Source: Orychophragmus violaceus
Taxonomy: Eukaryota; Streptophyta; Magnoliopsida; Brassicales; Brassicaceae
Assembly (NCBI GenBank): GCA_030180135.1
Contig: CM058232.1
Span: 58,549,330 to 58,613,329 of the forward strand
DNA: 64,000 nt
Reading direction: 5' to 3'
A model generated the notes under the pieces. The model did not search any database and was not told where the DNA came from. It saw only the letters and a list, made by a program, of their open reading frames with translations. Positions within the stretch are counted from its first letter, which is position 1. Each line of letters begins with the position of its first letter. This document shows, in pieces, positions 36,599 through 48,216 of this stretch. The position numbers were made by a program, and so were the translations under genes.

Positions 36599-39500
36599 CT
36601 AGTGGAAGTACTTTTTGAGGTTGATGATGTTACAAGGTCGTAGTTCGGGTTTCTGGGTTTCCACCGACTTGAGTCGGTAGACCCCGTCCTTTACAACGTC
36701 GGTGACCTGGTAAGGACCTTCCCACTTTGCTCCTAACTTCCCAGCGTGTTCTTCCTTTTTATGGTAGAATACTTTCCGTAAGACGAGCTCTCCTACTTGA
36801 AACCTTCGAGTTTTGATCTTGGAATCGTAGTAACGAGCTGCGGCTTGTTGGTAGTTCTGGATTCGAGCTAGTGCGAGGTTCCTCCTTTCGTTGACGAGAT
36901 CGAGCTCGTCAGTTATCATCTTGTTATTGAGTTCCTCTTGTCGTGGGCATTCTTCTTTGCGGACGCTTGACACGAGGATTTCGGCTGGTACTACCGCCTC
37001 GATCTCGTAAGCTAGCGAGAAGGGAGTCTCGCCGGTGGATTTGCGGGGGTAGTCCGGTAGGCCCAGAGTACGGCTGGAAGCTCGTCGCTTCAGCTCGTTT
37101 TGCACTCATTGAGTCTTTTCTTGAGACTATTCATGATTGCCTTGCTAGCCGCTTCCGCCAGTCCATTCCCTTGGGGATAGCGTGGCGTTGAGTAAGTCAG
37201 CTTTATGTTTCACGTTCTGCAGAACTCCTTGAAGGCGTTCGATATGAACTGGGAACCGTTATCAGTGACGATCTCGTGGGGTAGTCTGTGCCGGCAAACG
37301 ATGTTTCGCCAGACGAACTCCTTAACGTGAACGTCTTTGACCTTTTGGTACGACTCTGCTTTAATCCATTTGGTGAAGTAGTCTGTCATTACCAATAAGT
37401 GTGTGGCTTTCTTTTTGCCGGATGCGACTAGGGGCCCCACGATGTCCATTCCCCATCGCATGAATGGGTATGGCGATGAGATAGAGGAGAGTTTCTCTGA
37501 TGCTTGGTGGATAATCAGGGCGTGCTTTTGGTACTTGTCGCATTTGTGGAGAAGGACTCGCATTCGGTGGCCATTGTTGGCCAGAAATAGCCTTGCCTTT
37601 TGATTCGTACGGCCAGGGCTCATCCTCCGGAATGGCTTCCGCAGGATCCGTCGTGGGCCTGCGTGATCACGGCTAGGGCTTGCCTTTTGTCGAGGCATTT
37701 GAGGTAAGGTCCGGAGATACTCCTTTTAAACAGCTCTCCTTGTGTGACGCAGTACCTTGCACTTTGTACCTTGAGTTTCCGTGCCTCCCATTTGTCATCC
37801 GGAACTTCGCCATTTGTAATGTATCGAATGATCGGAGTTCTCCAATATTCGTCATTGTCAGGCTCTGGTCCTTGACTGGTGGATGCGGCTTGGATTGGTC
37901 CGTCGGGGACGTTCGCGACGTACACGGCATTTCTCGGATCAGGATCATCATCAATTTCGATGATGTCGCGACTGGTGTTGCCGAGACATTTTTTGTGCTC
38001 GACATCGTCCTTTATGGCAGGCTCGTCCTCTTTCAAGGACAGAGCCTTTAGGGCTATGTCGATGCTTGGTTTCTCGATTCCCTCGACCGGTATGATCCTT
38101 TTAAGGTTAGGATCTGATGTCGATGCTAATGCGGCTAGGGCATCGGCTACGGTGTTTTCCCCCCGCGGGATCCGTGTTAGATCAAAGAATTCGATCTGTT
38201 TGGCGAGCGTATGGACTACCTGTAGGTATGCTTCCATGCGCTCGTCCTTGGCCTCGTAGTCGCCGTGATATTGGCTCGTGACCAATTGGGAGTCGCTGAA
38301 CGCGTCTACTTCTCGGGCTCCTATTGCTATTGCTAGTCTGAGCCCGGATATTAACGCTTCATATTCTGCTTCGTTATTTGATGCGGCGAAGCCCAGTCTG
38401 AAAGACTGTTCCAATACTTTGCCGGTAGGGGAGACCAGTTTTACTCCGACTCCATATCCTTGCCTTGAGGAAGCTCCGTCAACGTAGAGTTTCCATTTTT
38501 TGGCGGAGGTCGGGTCGAGTTCGACGGTCGGTGGGAGCTCGATTATAAAATCTGCAAGTACTTGTGCTTTTAGGCACGTCCGAGCTTTATATTCTATGTC
38601 ATACTCGCTAAGTTCGATAGCCCATTTGACCAGTCGACCGGACTGGCTTGGACTGTGAAGGATGGTTCTCAGTGGCTGAGAGGTCATTACTATGATCGAG
38701 TGCGATTGAAAGTATGGTCGGAGTTTCCGAGCTGATGTCACTAGCGCTAGGGCGAGTTTTTCCATGGCGGGGTATCTGGTTTCAGCGTCGATTAAGGTCT
38801 TACTGATGTAATACACCGGCCGTTGTTTGTTCTGTTCTTCGCGAACCAGGACTCCACTTACCGCTGCCATCGAGACAGCTAGGTAGAGGTAGAGGGGTTC
38901 CCCTTCTACTGGTTTCGCTAGTATGGGTGGTTCGCTTAAGTAATCTTTGAGCTGAGTGAACGCTTCTTCGCACTTTTCGTCCCAGAGGAACTTTTTGTTC
39001 GCTTTGAGCAAGTGATAGAAGGGCAGACATTTATCAGTCGACCTCGAGATGAAACGGTTCAGAGCAGCTATTTTGCCAGTCAGGCGCTGGACTTCTCGCG
39101 TTGTTCTGGGAGATTTCATCTCTATGAATGTTGCGATCTGTTTTGGGTTCGCTTTGATCCCTCTTTCGGTTACTAGGTAACCTAGGAATTCTCCTGAGGG
39201 GACCCCGAAGGTACACTTTGCTGGGTTGAGTTTCATCCCGTATTTATTGAGAATGATAAAACATTATTTTAGTTGTGGGATGTGATCCTCATACCTGGAA
39301 GATTTGACCAGCATATCGTCGATGTAGACTTTCATAGTTTTGCCTAGGAGTCCTGAAAACATCTTGTTGACGAGGCGTTGGTAAGTCGCTCCTGCGTTTT
39401 TTAGTCCGAAGGGCATGACTTTGTAGCAGTACGTGCCTCGATCAGTTATGAACGAAGTCTTTTCTTGGTCCTCGGGGTTCATTAATATTTGATTGTACCC

Positions 39501-40574
39501 CGACAAAGCGTCCATGAAGGATAATAGCTGGTGTCTGGCGGTGGCTTCGACCAGCCGGTCGATGTGTGGGAGTGGGAAGCTGTCCTTCGGACATGCTTTG
39601 TTGAGATCCGTGAAATCTACACAGACTCTCCACTTCCCGTTCTTTTTCTTAACCACTACAGGGTTCGCAAGCCAGTCGGGGTATTTGACCTCTCTGATCG
39701 ATCCGATTTTTAATAATCGATCGACCTCGTCATTGACGGCTTGAGCTCGTTTTGGACCTAGTTTTCGACGTTTCTGTCTTACCGGTTTGTAGGTTGGGTC
39801 GACATTCAGCTCGTGGCTGGTAACGTCGATGTTGATCCCTCTCATGTCTGCTGTAGACCAGGCAAAGGAGTCGACGTTTTGTTTAAGGAAAGAGACCAGT
39901 TCGTTTTTGACTGGCTCTGATAGGTCGATTCCAATGCCAACGAGTCTTTCGGGATGAGCATCGTCTATGCAAAATTGGGTCGCGAGGTCCTTTGGAGGTC
40001 CTATTTGACTCGGGTCATTCGACCTTTTGGTCTGCATGGTGGTGAGCTCGTCCTCTTTCTGTAATTGCTACGCAGGGGATTTCTCAATCTGTTTGTATCC
40101 ATTCATGTAGCAATGGCGGGAAATCTTTTGACTTCCGTACACGGTTTTTACCCCTTTAGGAGTTGGGAATTTTAAGCATTGATGGTAGGTCGATGGTACC
40201 GCTTTCATGTCGTATATCCATGGTCGACCTAGAATAGCGTTATAGGGAGCTGGCCGATCCACTATGAAGAACTCTGTCATTCTTCGGACTCCTCCAGCTA
40301 TCACCGGGGCGAAGACAGAGCCCATCGAGTATGTTGTTTCGCCAGTGAACCCTACTAGTGGTGTATTTTCTTCCACGATCTCGGAGTCGTTGAAGTCCAT
40401 CTTTTTGAACGCATCATAAAAGAGGACATCGACCGAACTTCTTGTGTCGATCATTATCTTTGAGAGTTCGACATCTCCCACTACTAAACAAACGAGGAGA
40501 GCGTCGTCGTGTGGTTTGTCGAGATTGCTTGTCTCGCTCTCGTGGAAAGTGATCTCGTGGTCTGGACCTATCAT
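36599..40574 (-). pseudogene. gypsy pol: protease, RT, RNase H, integrase; several stops
   Basis: Read right to left. Protease segment 40574-40068 has active-site DTRSS (40434-40448) where the family has DTG. RT segment 40037-39264 has FPLPHIDRLVEATA and YIDDMLVKS. 39236-37620 completes RT/RNase H (FLWDEKCEEAFTQLKD) and carries a second, archaeal-type RNase H (LYVDGASSRQGYGVGVKL, SNNEAEYEAL). Integrase segments 37698-37210 (MDIVGP, TDNGSQF) and 37105-36599 (STGETPFSLAYE, then a C-terminal domain) follow. In-frame stops lie at 40068-40070, 39264-39266 and 37620-37622; frameshifts occur at about 37560-37600 and 37110-37200. The adjoining frames are otherwise collinear, so one polyprotein has decayed. 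Confidence 0.88.
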
Positions 40575-41060
40575 TGGGATTTTCCCCCCTTTGTCAGTTT
40601 CGACTCTTCTTTGAAGAGCTTTGATTGAATTGACCGAGTCTCGGCAAAGCTTTGAGCCACCGAAGATGAAGTCGATTCGTTTAGGGGGTATAGCCCGTAC
40701 ACCACCCCCACCCCCCCCCCCCCCCCCGCGCAGAGACGAGGGAGATTGATTCGTGAGCGTAAACTCTTAACCGGAGCCGGAGGTGGGGATAATGCCGAAC
40801 CTTCCGGGGTGCCGCTCAGGCTGAGCTCGCCGATAATAAACTCAACTCGCTTCCGCGACCCCTGAGGAAGTGTTTCGGGAGATTCCGGCTCCTTTGTCCG
40901 TTCTCGTTTATTTTGAGAAGGCCTCTTGGTGTTCGACTCTTTGGTCTGTTTACTTTCCTTTTTGTCGGATGGAGTTTCCTCCTCGACTTCGGAGTCTTGT
41001 TTGCTTTTGGACTCTCGCTTTTGAGCCTCGGCTTTAGCTCGAGTATAGCAATCTTCGGTC
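40571..41060 (-). pseudogene. gypsy gag 3' part, left of the copia insertion
   Basis: This carries the second half of the gag zinc-knuckle region (HSTEDCYTRAKAEAQKRES at the copia junction) and a Lys/Glu-rich linker towards the protease. Reading 48893 onward directly into 41065 downward continues the frame and gives a knuckle of the form CEFHNKRGHSTEDC. A run of 17 Cs (40711-40727) lies inside and is a likely site of length errors. Confidence 0.75.
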
Positions 41061-41065
41061 GAGTG

Positions 41066-41736
41066 TGTTGGAATTGTGTCCAGTAATCTCGGTACTGTCT
41101 CTAGAAAGTAAGAGTATGTCAATGATCAGACATAAGTCATATAATACTGGGGGTCATGATGGCTTGCTAGAGTCCGCTCATGATCTATAAGTCTTGGACT
41201 TATTGCCTTTATTATATGATCCCATATGGGTCACACGCCTAAGCTAACAGGAAAATGTGTAGGAACGGTTTAGCAGAAGTACGGTAAAAGTGCTAGGCAT
41301 TTACTGTACTTAGAGAGAATAAAACGGTTTAGCCACTCTGTGTCGATCGATACACAAGGTGTGTCGGTCGACACAGTGCGCGAATACCGTCGAGTTAATT
41401 GGTGTTTGGGCCAAATGGCCCAAACGGAACAGGACAAGTTTTATGAGATAAAACTCGAGTTCAGAACCATTAACCCTAAGCAACACAGCCGAAATCTCTC
41501 TCTCTCTGCGCCGAGCTCCTGGTGGTCTAGCAGCCGTTTTCTGTGATCGCGTGTGTGAACCTCTGGAGGATTCATCTCTCGGTGTTTCTCTGATCTCAGA
41601 CATACCATCTCTTTCCGCTGCAAACAGGTATAAGGTGAGATCATCATTTGTTTCTATTCTGAGAAGAACCTAGATCCGCATGTTTAGGTTGATATGAATC
41701 TAAGAATTGAATCAGGATCAACTAAACAATCCTTCA
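41066..41736 (+). repeat. copia 5' LTR
   Basis: 671 bp, nearly identical to 48217-48887. It contains two partly palindromic units around 41338-41378 (TGTGTCGATCGATACACA and GTGTGTCGGTCGACACA). Confidence 0.96.
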
Positions 41737-41737
41737 G

Positions 41738-41750
41738 TGGTATCAGAGCC
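41738..41750 (+). promoter_or_regulatory. copia primer-binding site (tRNA-iMet)
   Basis: TGGTATCAGAGCC begins two bases after the LTR, complementary to the 3' end of plant initiator tRNA-Met. Confidence 0.93.
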
Positions 41751-41925
41751 ATTGGTTTTGGTTTTTCTTGTTTAGATTCAATGTTTAGGATTGTTTTCTT
41801 GTTTAAAAGTGTTTTGAATCAACTACTGATAAGAGAAACCACTTAAGTAACAAGAATTGAAACCTAAACACACATAAAATTGCAGAAACCAAGCTATATG
41901 ATTTGGTAGAATGCGATTTCAAAAG

Positions 41926-42245
41926 GTCTGTATCGACTGCGATCGCATGGATCGATCGATACGATCGCATGGATCGGTCGATACAGTCTATCGGCTAACC
42001 CTGTTAACGCGTGAAAGCATCGATCGATGCAGGATCGATGCAGGTTCGATATTGGTGCATCGACCGATGCGGTTGGTGCACATCGATCGACACGGTTAGG
42101 GTTTTGGCTCGATTCCGTGCATGCGTGAGAGCATCGATCGATACAGGATCGATGCACGATCGATGCAGGATCGATGCTGAGAGCATCGACCGATGCGGTT
42201 GATGGATCGATCGACATGGTTGGTTCATCGATCGACATGGTTGGT
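41926..42245. repeat. CATCGATCGATGC-type repeat cluster in the copia leader
   Basis: Some 20 degenerate copies of ATCGATCGAT, GGATCGATGCA and CATCGACCGATGCGGTTG are packed into 320 bp. The self-complementary cores explain the Ile-Asp-Arg-Cys frames seen on both strands, which are not genes. Confidence 0.85.
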
Positions 42246-43386
42246 TTAAGGCTCGGTTTAATTTTTGATTAAAATTAATTCGTCCTGGTTTAATAAACAG
42301 ATTTAATAATTTTATTAAGTCTGGTTAAACCGGAACAAGAAATCCAATGCTGAAAGAATTATTGGATTTAGTGCCTAAACCAGGATTTTCTAATTTGATT
42401 TGGTTGGACCAAATAAATTGAGAAAATCCGGTTTAGTAAATAACCGGTTGACAATTGTGGTCATCGTAGTAATTAAAATTTGGTTAGACCAATTTTAATG
42501 AACTAGACCGGTTATGTCATTTAATTGGACAATTGGGTCATGTCTTGGACATGGACCAATTCTTGTGCCTCGGGCCAAGAAGTTAAAACAATTGGGCCAA
42601 TTATTTGAGTCTTTCTTCAGATTAATTTAAAATTTATTTTATAAAGAATTTAAATCGATTTTAAATTAAAGTTTCCGATATTTTGAAATTAGAAAGTTTC
42701 TTAATTTATAGAAGTTTCTAGATTTGCATGATTCGGATTTTAAGAAATTTCTAAAGTTAGAAAGTTTCCGTTTTTAGAAAGTTTCCAATTTTAGAAAGTT
42801 TCCAAAATAGTAGGTTTCCAAAAATGGAAAGTTTCCCGAAATATTAATCTTCTATTTTGGGAATGAATTTTTTAAATAAACCTACGAACCTCAAATAATA
42901 TCAAGCGTTGGATGTCTTGTCCATTCTATGTCAGCTGTCGAAGCCCATTCAATTGTATTCATGGCCTTACAGTGTGAGGGTGTCTGCTTTTGCGTGGATA
43001 AGACGGTTTGTGATTCATAAATGTCATTGGGAGTCCCAGACATTAATGATTACATGACTGTATAGTCTGGTTTTCTTGACTGGGCCATCGGGAGTCCCGG
43101 GCCTTGAGACATCAGAGTGGATTGGGCCTCGGGCCCAGATTCACAACCAAGAGTTATATCACGGATATAATTAGCCGATATAGGGCTTACCGATATAAGC
43201 TAAGGTTTGGTGACGGCCAGTGGCCCACTTTAATCTTAGTTATATGTGGATCTTGGAATCATTATATTCTATTGAGGGTAACTTATGTTATTGAATATAA
43301 TGCGTGATTAATCATATTAAATTTAATACGAGATTAATCATATTGAACATTTTAACTAATAACCTTTTTATCTATATATTTCAGCT

Positions 43387-46300
43387 ATGACTACTACAAG
43401 CACACAAAACACATTCTCAATCCGGTCTGTTCTCGAAAAAGAGAAGCTGACTGGAACGAACTTCCTGACGTGGTCAAGGAACTTGAGGCTAGTCCTCAAG
43501 CAGGAGAAGAAGGATTATGTCCTTCGTGATCCTCTCCCCGAGAGGCCTCCTGCCAATGCCGCCAGGACTCTGCATAATGCTTGGGAAAAGCATTCGTCAG
43601 ATGAAAATGATGCCTATTGCCTGATGTTGGTGACAATGACTCCTGAGCTGCAAAAACAGTTCGAGATTGTATTGTCACCCATCGAGATAATGGCAAGCCT
43701 GAAATCGCATTTTCAGGAGCAGGCTAGGACTGAGAGGTTTCAAACAGTTAAGAACCTCTTGGACTGCAAGTTGGCTGCGAATGCGGCAGTGAGTCCTCAT
43801 GTCTTGAAGATGATGGGTTATCTCGATCATCTTCAGAAACTCGACTGCCCAATCAGCCAGGAACTTGCCTGCGACATCATTCTGCAGTCATTACCTGCAA
43901 GCTATGATCAGTTCATTCTGAACTTTAACATGCATGGCTTGAGTAAGACATTGCCTGAGCTTCACGGAATGCTCAAGACTGCGGAGCCCAATTTGAGGAA
44001 AACCGCCAAGGACCCCAATGTGCTTATGGTGCAGAAGGGCAAGGGGTTTAAGAAATCCTCTGCTAAGGATAAGGGAAAGGCCAAGGCTGTCCAAGTCGCG
44101 GACAAGGACACGCCAAAGCCCAAGCCCAAGTCCAAGGCTGGGCCAACTGACATATGCAGGTTCTGTAAAGAACCAGGGCATTGGAGGAGAGAATGTAAGA
44201 AATTCCAGGAAGGTCTAAAGGAATTGAAGAAGAAGACTTTTGAGACTTCTTCAACAGGTATTTTTGTTATAGAAGTTAATACAACTACTTCTGATAATAC
44301 CTCATGGGTTATGGATACTGGTTGTGGGGCTCATATTTGTACTAATATGCAGGCACTCAGCAACAGTAGAAGGCTGAAGCAAGGACAAGTGGAGCTACGA
44401 GTTGGGAATGGAGCGAAAGTTCCAGCGCTAGCTGTAGGCACTTACTTGTTGTCTTTACCTTCGGGATTGATTTTAGAACTCAATAATTGTTATTTTGTAC
44501 CTGCTATAAGCAGAAATATTATTTCAATTTCTTTGTTGGATTTGGAAGGTTATGATTTTTCAGTTAAGAATAAATTATGTTCCTTCAATCGCAACAATTT
44601 GTTCTATGGTTCTGCCCCTCTTATGAATGGGCTTTACATACTCGATCAATCCGCGCCAATTTATAACATTAATACCAAACGGTTCAAACCTAATGAGGAG
44701 AACCGAACGTTTCTATGGCATTGTCGTTTAGGGCACATCAGCGAGAAACGCATCAAGAGGCTCCATTCGAATGGACTTCTTGGCTCATTTGACTTTGAGT
44801 CATGTGAGAAATGCGAATCCTGCATGATGGGCAAAATGACACGGGCCCCCTTTAATAAACCTAACGAGAGGGCCAGTGACGTATTGGGCCTGATACATAC
44901 TGATGTGTGTGGCCCAATGTCCACAAATGCAAGAGGAAACTATCAGTACTTCATTACCTTTACTGATGATTTCAGTAGGTATGGATATGTTTATTTAATG
45001 AAACATAAGTCTGAATCTTTTGAGAAGTTCAGAGAATTCCAAAATGAAGTACAGAACCAACTTGGCAAAAGCATTAAGGCTCTTCGGTCCGACCGAGGAG
45101 GAGAATACTTAAGCCAAGAATTCAGTGATCATCTGAGAGAGTGTGGGATCGTATCCCAACTCACTCCTCCTGGAACACCTCAATGGAATGGTGTGTCTGA
45201 AAGGAGAAATCGGACCTTATTGGATATGGTTCGATCTATGATGAGTCACACAGACCTTCCAATATCCCTTTGGGGATATGCTCTGCTAACAGCAGTGTTC
45301 ACTCTAAATAGAGCGCCATCGAAAGCAGTAGCAAAGACACCATATGAATTATGGACTGGAGAAGCTCCAGTGCTGTCTTATCTCAGAATTTGGGGTTGTG
45401 AAGACTATGTCAAGAGATTGATCTCAGACAAGCTTACACCAAAATCTGACAAATGCTACTTCATTGGTTATCCACGGGAAACCAAGGCTTATTACTTCTA
45501 TCTACGTTCCGAGAACAAGATCTTTGTTGCCCGGGATTGTAACTTTCTTGAGAGAGAGTTTCTCTCTAAGAAAGACAGTGGGAGTAAGGTACTGCTTGAA
45601 GAAATTCAAGATGAACAGGATACTGCTCAACCTAATGAGGAAGAGCAGCAGGAGGACCTACAAGAAATTGTAGAGCCTGAACCTGTAGTACCTGAAGTTC
45701 GAAGATCCGGGAGGATCCGTCACGAACCCGAGAGATATCAAGGATTCCTCGTGACTGACTGTCATGATCTTCTGATCATTGATGGTGATGAACCATCGAA
45801 CTTCAATCAAGCCATGATGGGCCCAGATTCCTCTAAGTGGCGCAAGGCCACTGATTCCGAAATGGACTCCATGTCGGTCAACCAAGTGTTTTCGTTGGTT
45901 GACTTACCCGCTGGTGTAAAAGCCATCGAGTGCAAATGGATCTTCAAGAAGAAGATTGACGTGGATGGAAATGTCCAGATTTATAAAGCCAGGTTGGTGG
46001 CAAAAGGTTTCAGACAAGTTCACGGTGTGGATTACGATGAAACCTATTCACCAGTGGCTATGATGAAATCTATTCGGATTCTACTAGCAACTGCAGCTTT
46101 TCATGATTATGAAATTTGGCAGATGGACGTGAAAACCGCCTTCCTGAATGGTATTCTGGAAGAGGATGTGTATATGACACAACCTGACGGTTACATAGAT
46201 CCAAAGAATGCTGGAAAGGTATGCAAGCTTCATAAATCCATTTATGGATTGAAGCAAGCATCGAGGAGCTGGAATCTTCGTTTTGATGAAGCGATCAAGC

Positions 46301-47364
46301 AATTTGACTTCATCAGAAACGAAGAAGAACAATGCGTGTATAAGAAATCTAGTGGGAGCAAGATTGTATTTCTTATTCTGTATGTCGATGACATACTGCT
46401 TCTCGGAAACGACGTTCCAATGCTGAAGTCCGTAAAGGACTGGCTTGGAAGTTGTTTTTCCATGAAAGACATGGGTGAAGCCGCATACGTTCTTGGAATC
46501 AGGATCTACCGGGATAGATCTAGAAGGCTGATAGGCTTGTGTCAAGATTCATACATTGACAAAGTCCTACAAAGATTCAGCATGAAGGATTCCAAGAAGG
46601 GCTTCACGCCAATGGTACATGGCACAACGCTAAGCAATAAGCAGAGCCCTACGACGGCTGCTGAGCTTGAGCGCATGAAGAATATTCCTTATGCATCTGC
46701 AATAGGATCTGTCATGTATGCCATGATCTGTACTCGTCCTGATGTTGCTTATGCATTGAGCATGACGAGTAGATACCAGTCAAATCCAGGTGAAAACCAT
46801 TGGATTGCCGTAAAGAATATCTTGAAGTATCTAAGACATACTAAGGATAAGTTCTTAGTGTACGGTGGAAGTGATGTGCTTAAAGTCAGTGGATTCACGG
46901 ACGCAAGTTTCCAGACAGACCAAGATGATTTCCGGTCACAGTCCGGCTATATCTTTTGTCTGAATGGCGGTGCAATCAGTTGGAGAAGCTCCAAGCAAGA
47001 CACCGTTGCAGATTCCACCACAGAAGCTGAATATATCGCCGCCTCAGAAGCTGCGAAGGAAGCTGTTTGGATACGAAAGTTCATTATTGAACTAGGTGTG
47101 ATACCAGATGCGGCTGAGCCTCTGGCACTGTTTTGTGACAACAATGGTGCTATAGCTCAGGCAAAGGAACCAAGATCACACCAGAAATCCAAGCATGTTC
47201 TAAGAAGATTTCACTTGATACGTGACATCATTAATAGAAAGGAAGTCAAGATCAGCCGAGTTCAGACTGATGATAACGTCGCTGATCCGTTGACAAAGCC
47301 ACTCCCAAGGCCTAAGCTCGAGTTTCTGACTGAAGCTGTAGGCATTAGAGACATTGAAATGTAA
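43387..47364 (+). CDS. copia gag-pol polyprotein, 1325 aa, intact
   Basis: One open frame from ATG 43387 (after ATTTCAGCT) to TAA 47362-47364. In order: gag of the UBN2/Retrotran_gag type (residues about 1-240), zinc knuckle CRFCKEPGHWRREC (about 257-270), aspartic protease WVMDTGCGAH (about 310), GAG-pre-integrase HCRLGH (about 445), integrase catalytic residues in HTDVCGP (about 505), RSDRGGEY (about 568) and NGVSERRNR (about 604), reverse transcriptase with YVDDILLLG (about 998) and RNase H with TEAEYIAAS (about 1212). It makes the particle proteins and the enzymes that copy and insert the element. No lesion was seen. Lineage within copia is not certain; the gag start resembles Bianca-type elements. 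Confidence 0.95.
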   Translation: MTTTSTQNTFSIRSVLEKEKLTGTNFLTWSRNLRLVLKQEKKDYVLRDPLPERPPANAARTLHNAWEKHSSDENDAYCLMLVTMTPELQKQFEIVLSPIEIMASLKSHFQEQARTERFQTVKNLLDCKLAANAAVSPHVLKMMGYLDHLQKLDCPISQELACDIILQSLPASYDQFILNFNMHGLSKTLPELHGMLKTAEPNLRKTAKDPNVLMVQKGKGFKKSSAKDKGKAKAVQVADKDTPKPKPKSKAGPTDICRFCKEPGHWRRECKKFQEGLKELKKKTFETSSTGIFVIEVNTTTSDNTSWVMDTGCGAHICTNMQALSNSRRLKQGQVELRVGNGAKVPALAVGTYLLSLPSGLILELNNCYFVPAISRNIISISLLDLEGYDFSVKNKLCSFNRNNLFYGSAPLMNGLYILDQSAPIYNINTKRFKPNEENRTFLWHCRLGHISEKRIKRLHSNGLLGSFDFESCEKCESCMMGKMTRAPFNKPNERASDVLGLIHTDVCGPMSTNARGNYQYFITFTDDFSRYGYVYLMKHKSESFEKFREFQNEVQNQLGKSIKALRSDRGGEYLSQEFSDHLRECGIVSQLTPPGTPQWNGVSERRNRTLLDMVRSMMSHTDLPISLWGYALLTAVFTLNRAPSKAVAKTPYELWTGEAPVLSYLRIWGCEDYVKRLISDKLTPKSDKCYFIGYPRETKAYYFYLRSENKIFVARDCNFLEREFLSKKDSGSKVLLEEIQDEQDTAQPNEEEQQEDLQEIVEPEPVVPEVRRSGRIRHEPERYQGFLVTDCHDLLIIDGDEPSNFNQAMMGPDSSKWRKATDSEMDSMSVNQVFSLVDLPAGVKAIECKWIFKKKIDVDGNVQIYKARLVAKGFRQVHGVDYDETYSPVAMMKSIRILLATAAFHDYEIWQMDVKTAFLNGILEEDVYMTQPDGYIDPKNAGKVCKLHKSIYGLKQASRSWNLRFDEAIKQFDFIRNEEEQCVYKKSSGSKIVFLILYVDDILLLGNDVPMLKSVKDWLGSCFSMKDMGEAAYVLGIRIYRDRSRRLIGLCQDSYIDKVLQRFSMKDSKKGFTPMVHGTTLSNKQSPTTAAELERMKNIPYASAIGSVMYAMICTRPDVAYALSMTSRYQSNPGENHWIAVKNILKYLRHTKDKFLVYGGSDVLKVSGFTDASFQTDQDDFRSQSGYIFCLNGGAISWRSSKQDTVADSTTEAEYIAASEAAKEAVWIRKFIIELGVIPDAAEPLALFCDNNGAIAQAKEPRSHQKSKHVLRRFHLIRDIINRKEVKISRVQTDDNVADPLTKPLPRPKLEFLTEAVGIRDIEM

Positions 47365-48205
47365 TCTAAATTTGAGTGGGAGTTTGAGGGCTTTTATTTA
47401 GTTATTTGATATGTTCTTGTAAAACATTCTTATGTTTAATGAAATTATTATTTCACGATTATTTTTAACTGTGATGAAATAATCGTTCCAAAGTGATATG
47501 AACCATTTTATAGGTCATCGAAGTAAATGACTTGATCTTGAGTCATCGAAGTCATTTAGCTTGATCATGAGACCCTATATTTGATAGATGTTTTATATCA
47601 TCCCGTCCCTAGTCGGAGGTTGTTGAAATTGGAACACCAACAACCGTGTGAGACTGGATTGGTACGTGACTTATGACAAAGTCTCAGTGTGTCATAGATG
47701 CGCGGCATCAAAGTCAGTACATAGGTGTATGTTTGGGAACATACGACCGGACAAGACCCGCTTATAAGAACTCTTCAGGATATTTATATATGTGTCATAA
47801 GAGATTCTTACTACGACTATAGAGTATAGTCCTTAGACCTGAGTTCGCATGCATGTGACTGCACATGGACTGATGCACTTTGATCATTGTCTAACGCTAT
47901 CGTTCTGCGATAGTTATAAGGACCTTGTTTGGGTACATTATGAAATGAGTAGTTTACAGTGATGGAACAAGACTGAATTTGTCCCTCCAATATAAATGGA
48001 GTGAATATCTCTAGGCCAATCGGAGATTTGAATACTGGAAAATGCATGGCCATGCTCAAACGGACTGTCCCGAGTCGTTTGGATTGTCAGTATCGAATCA
48101 GAGTCCGATGAACAAGATTAGGCTTTATAAGGATGACACCAATCTTGCCTTATGACTAATCGAGATATTGTGACAAAAGGATTATGAATACAGAGATTCC
48201 AGTAC

Positions 48206-48216
48206 AAGTGGGAGAT
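48206..48216 (+). promoter_or_regulatory. copia polypurine tract
   Basis: AAGTGGGAGAT lies immediately before the right LTR. Confidence 0.9.

Noticed and set aside
37680..38487. Plus-strand ORFs across the gypsy RNase H and RT region
   Set aside because: They are reverse-strand shadows of the clearly recognisable minus-strand pol.
41894..42238. Ile-Asp-Arg-Cys-rich ORFs on both strands
   Set aside because: They come from the CATCGATCGATGC repeat cluster in the copia leader, open by composition only.
43496..46545. Minus-strand ORFs opposite copia gag-pol
   Set aside because: All lie antisense to a fully open 1325-codon frame with known domains and have no motifs of their own.
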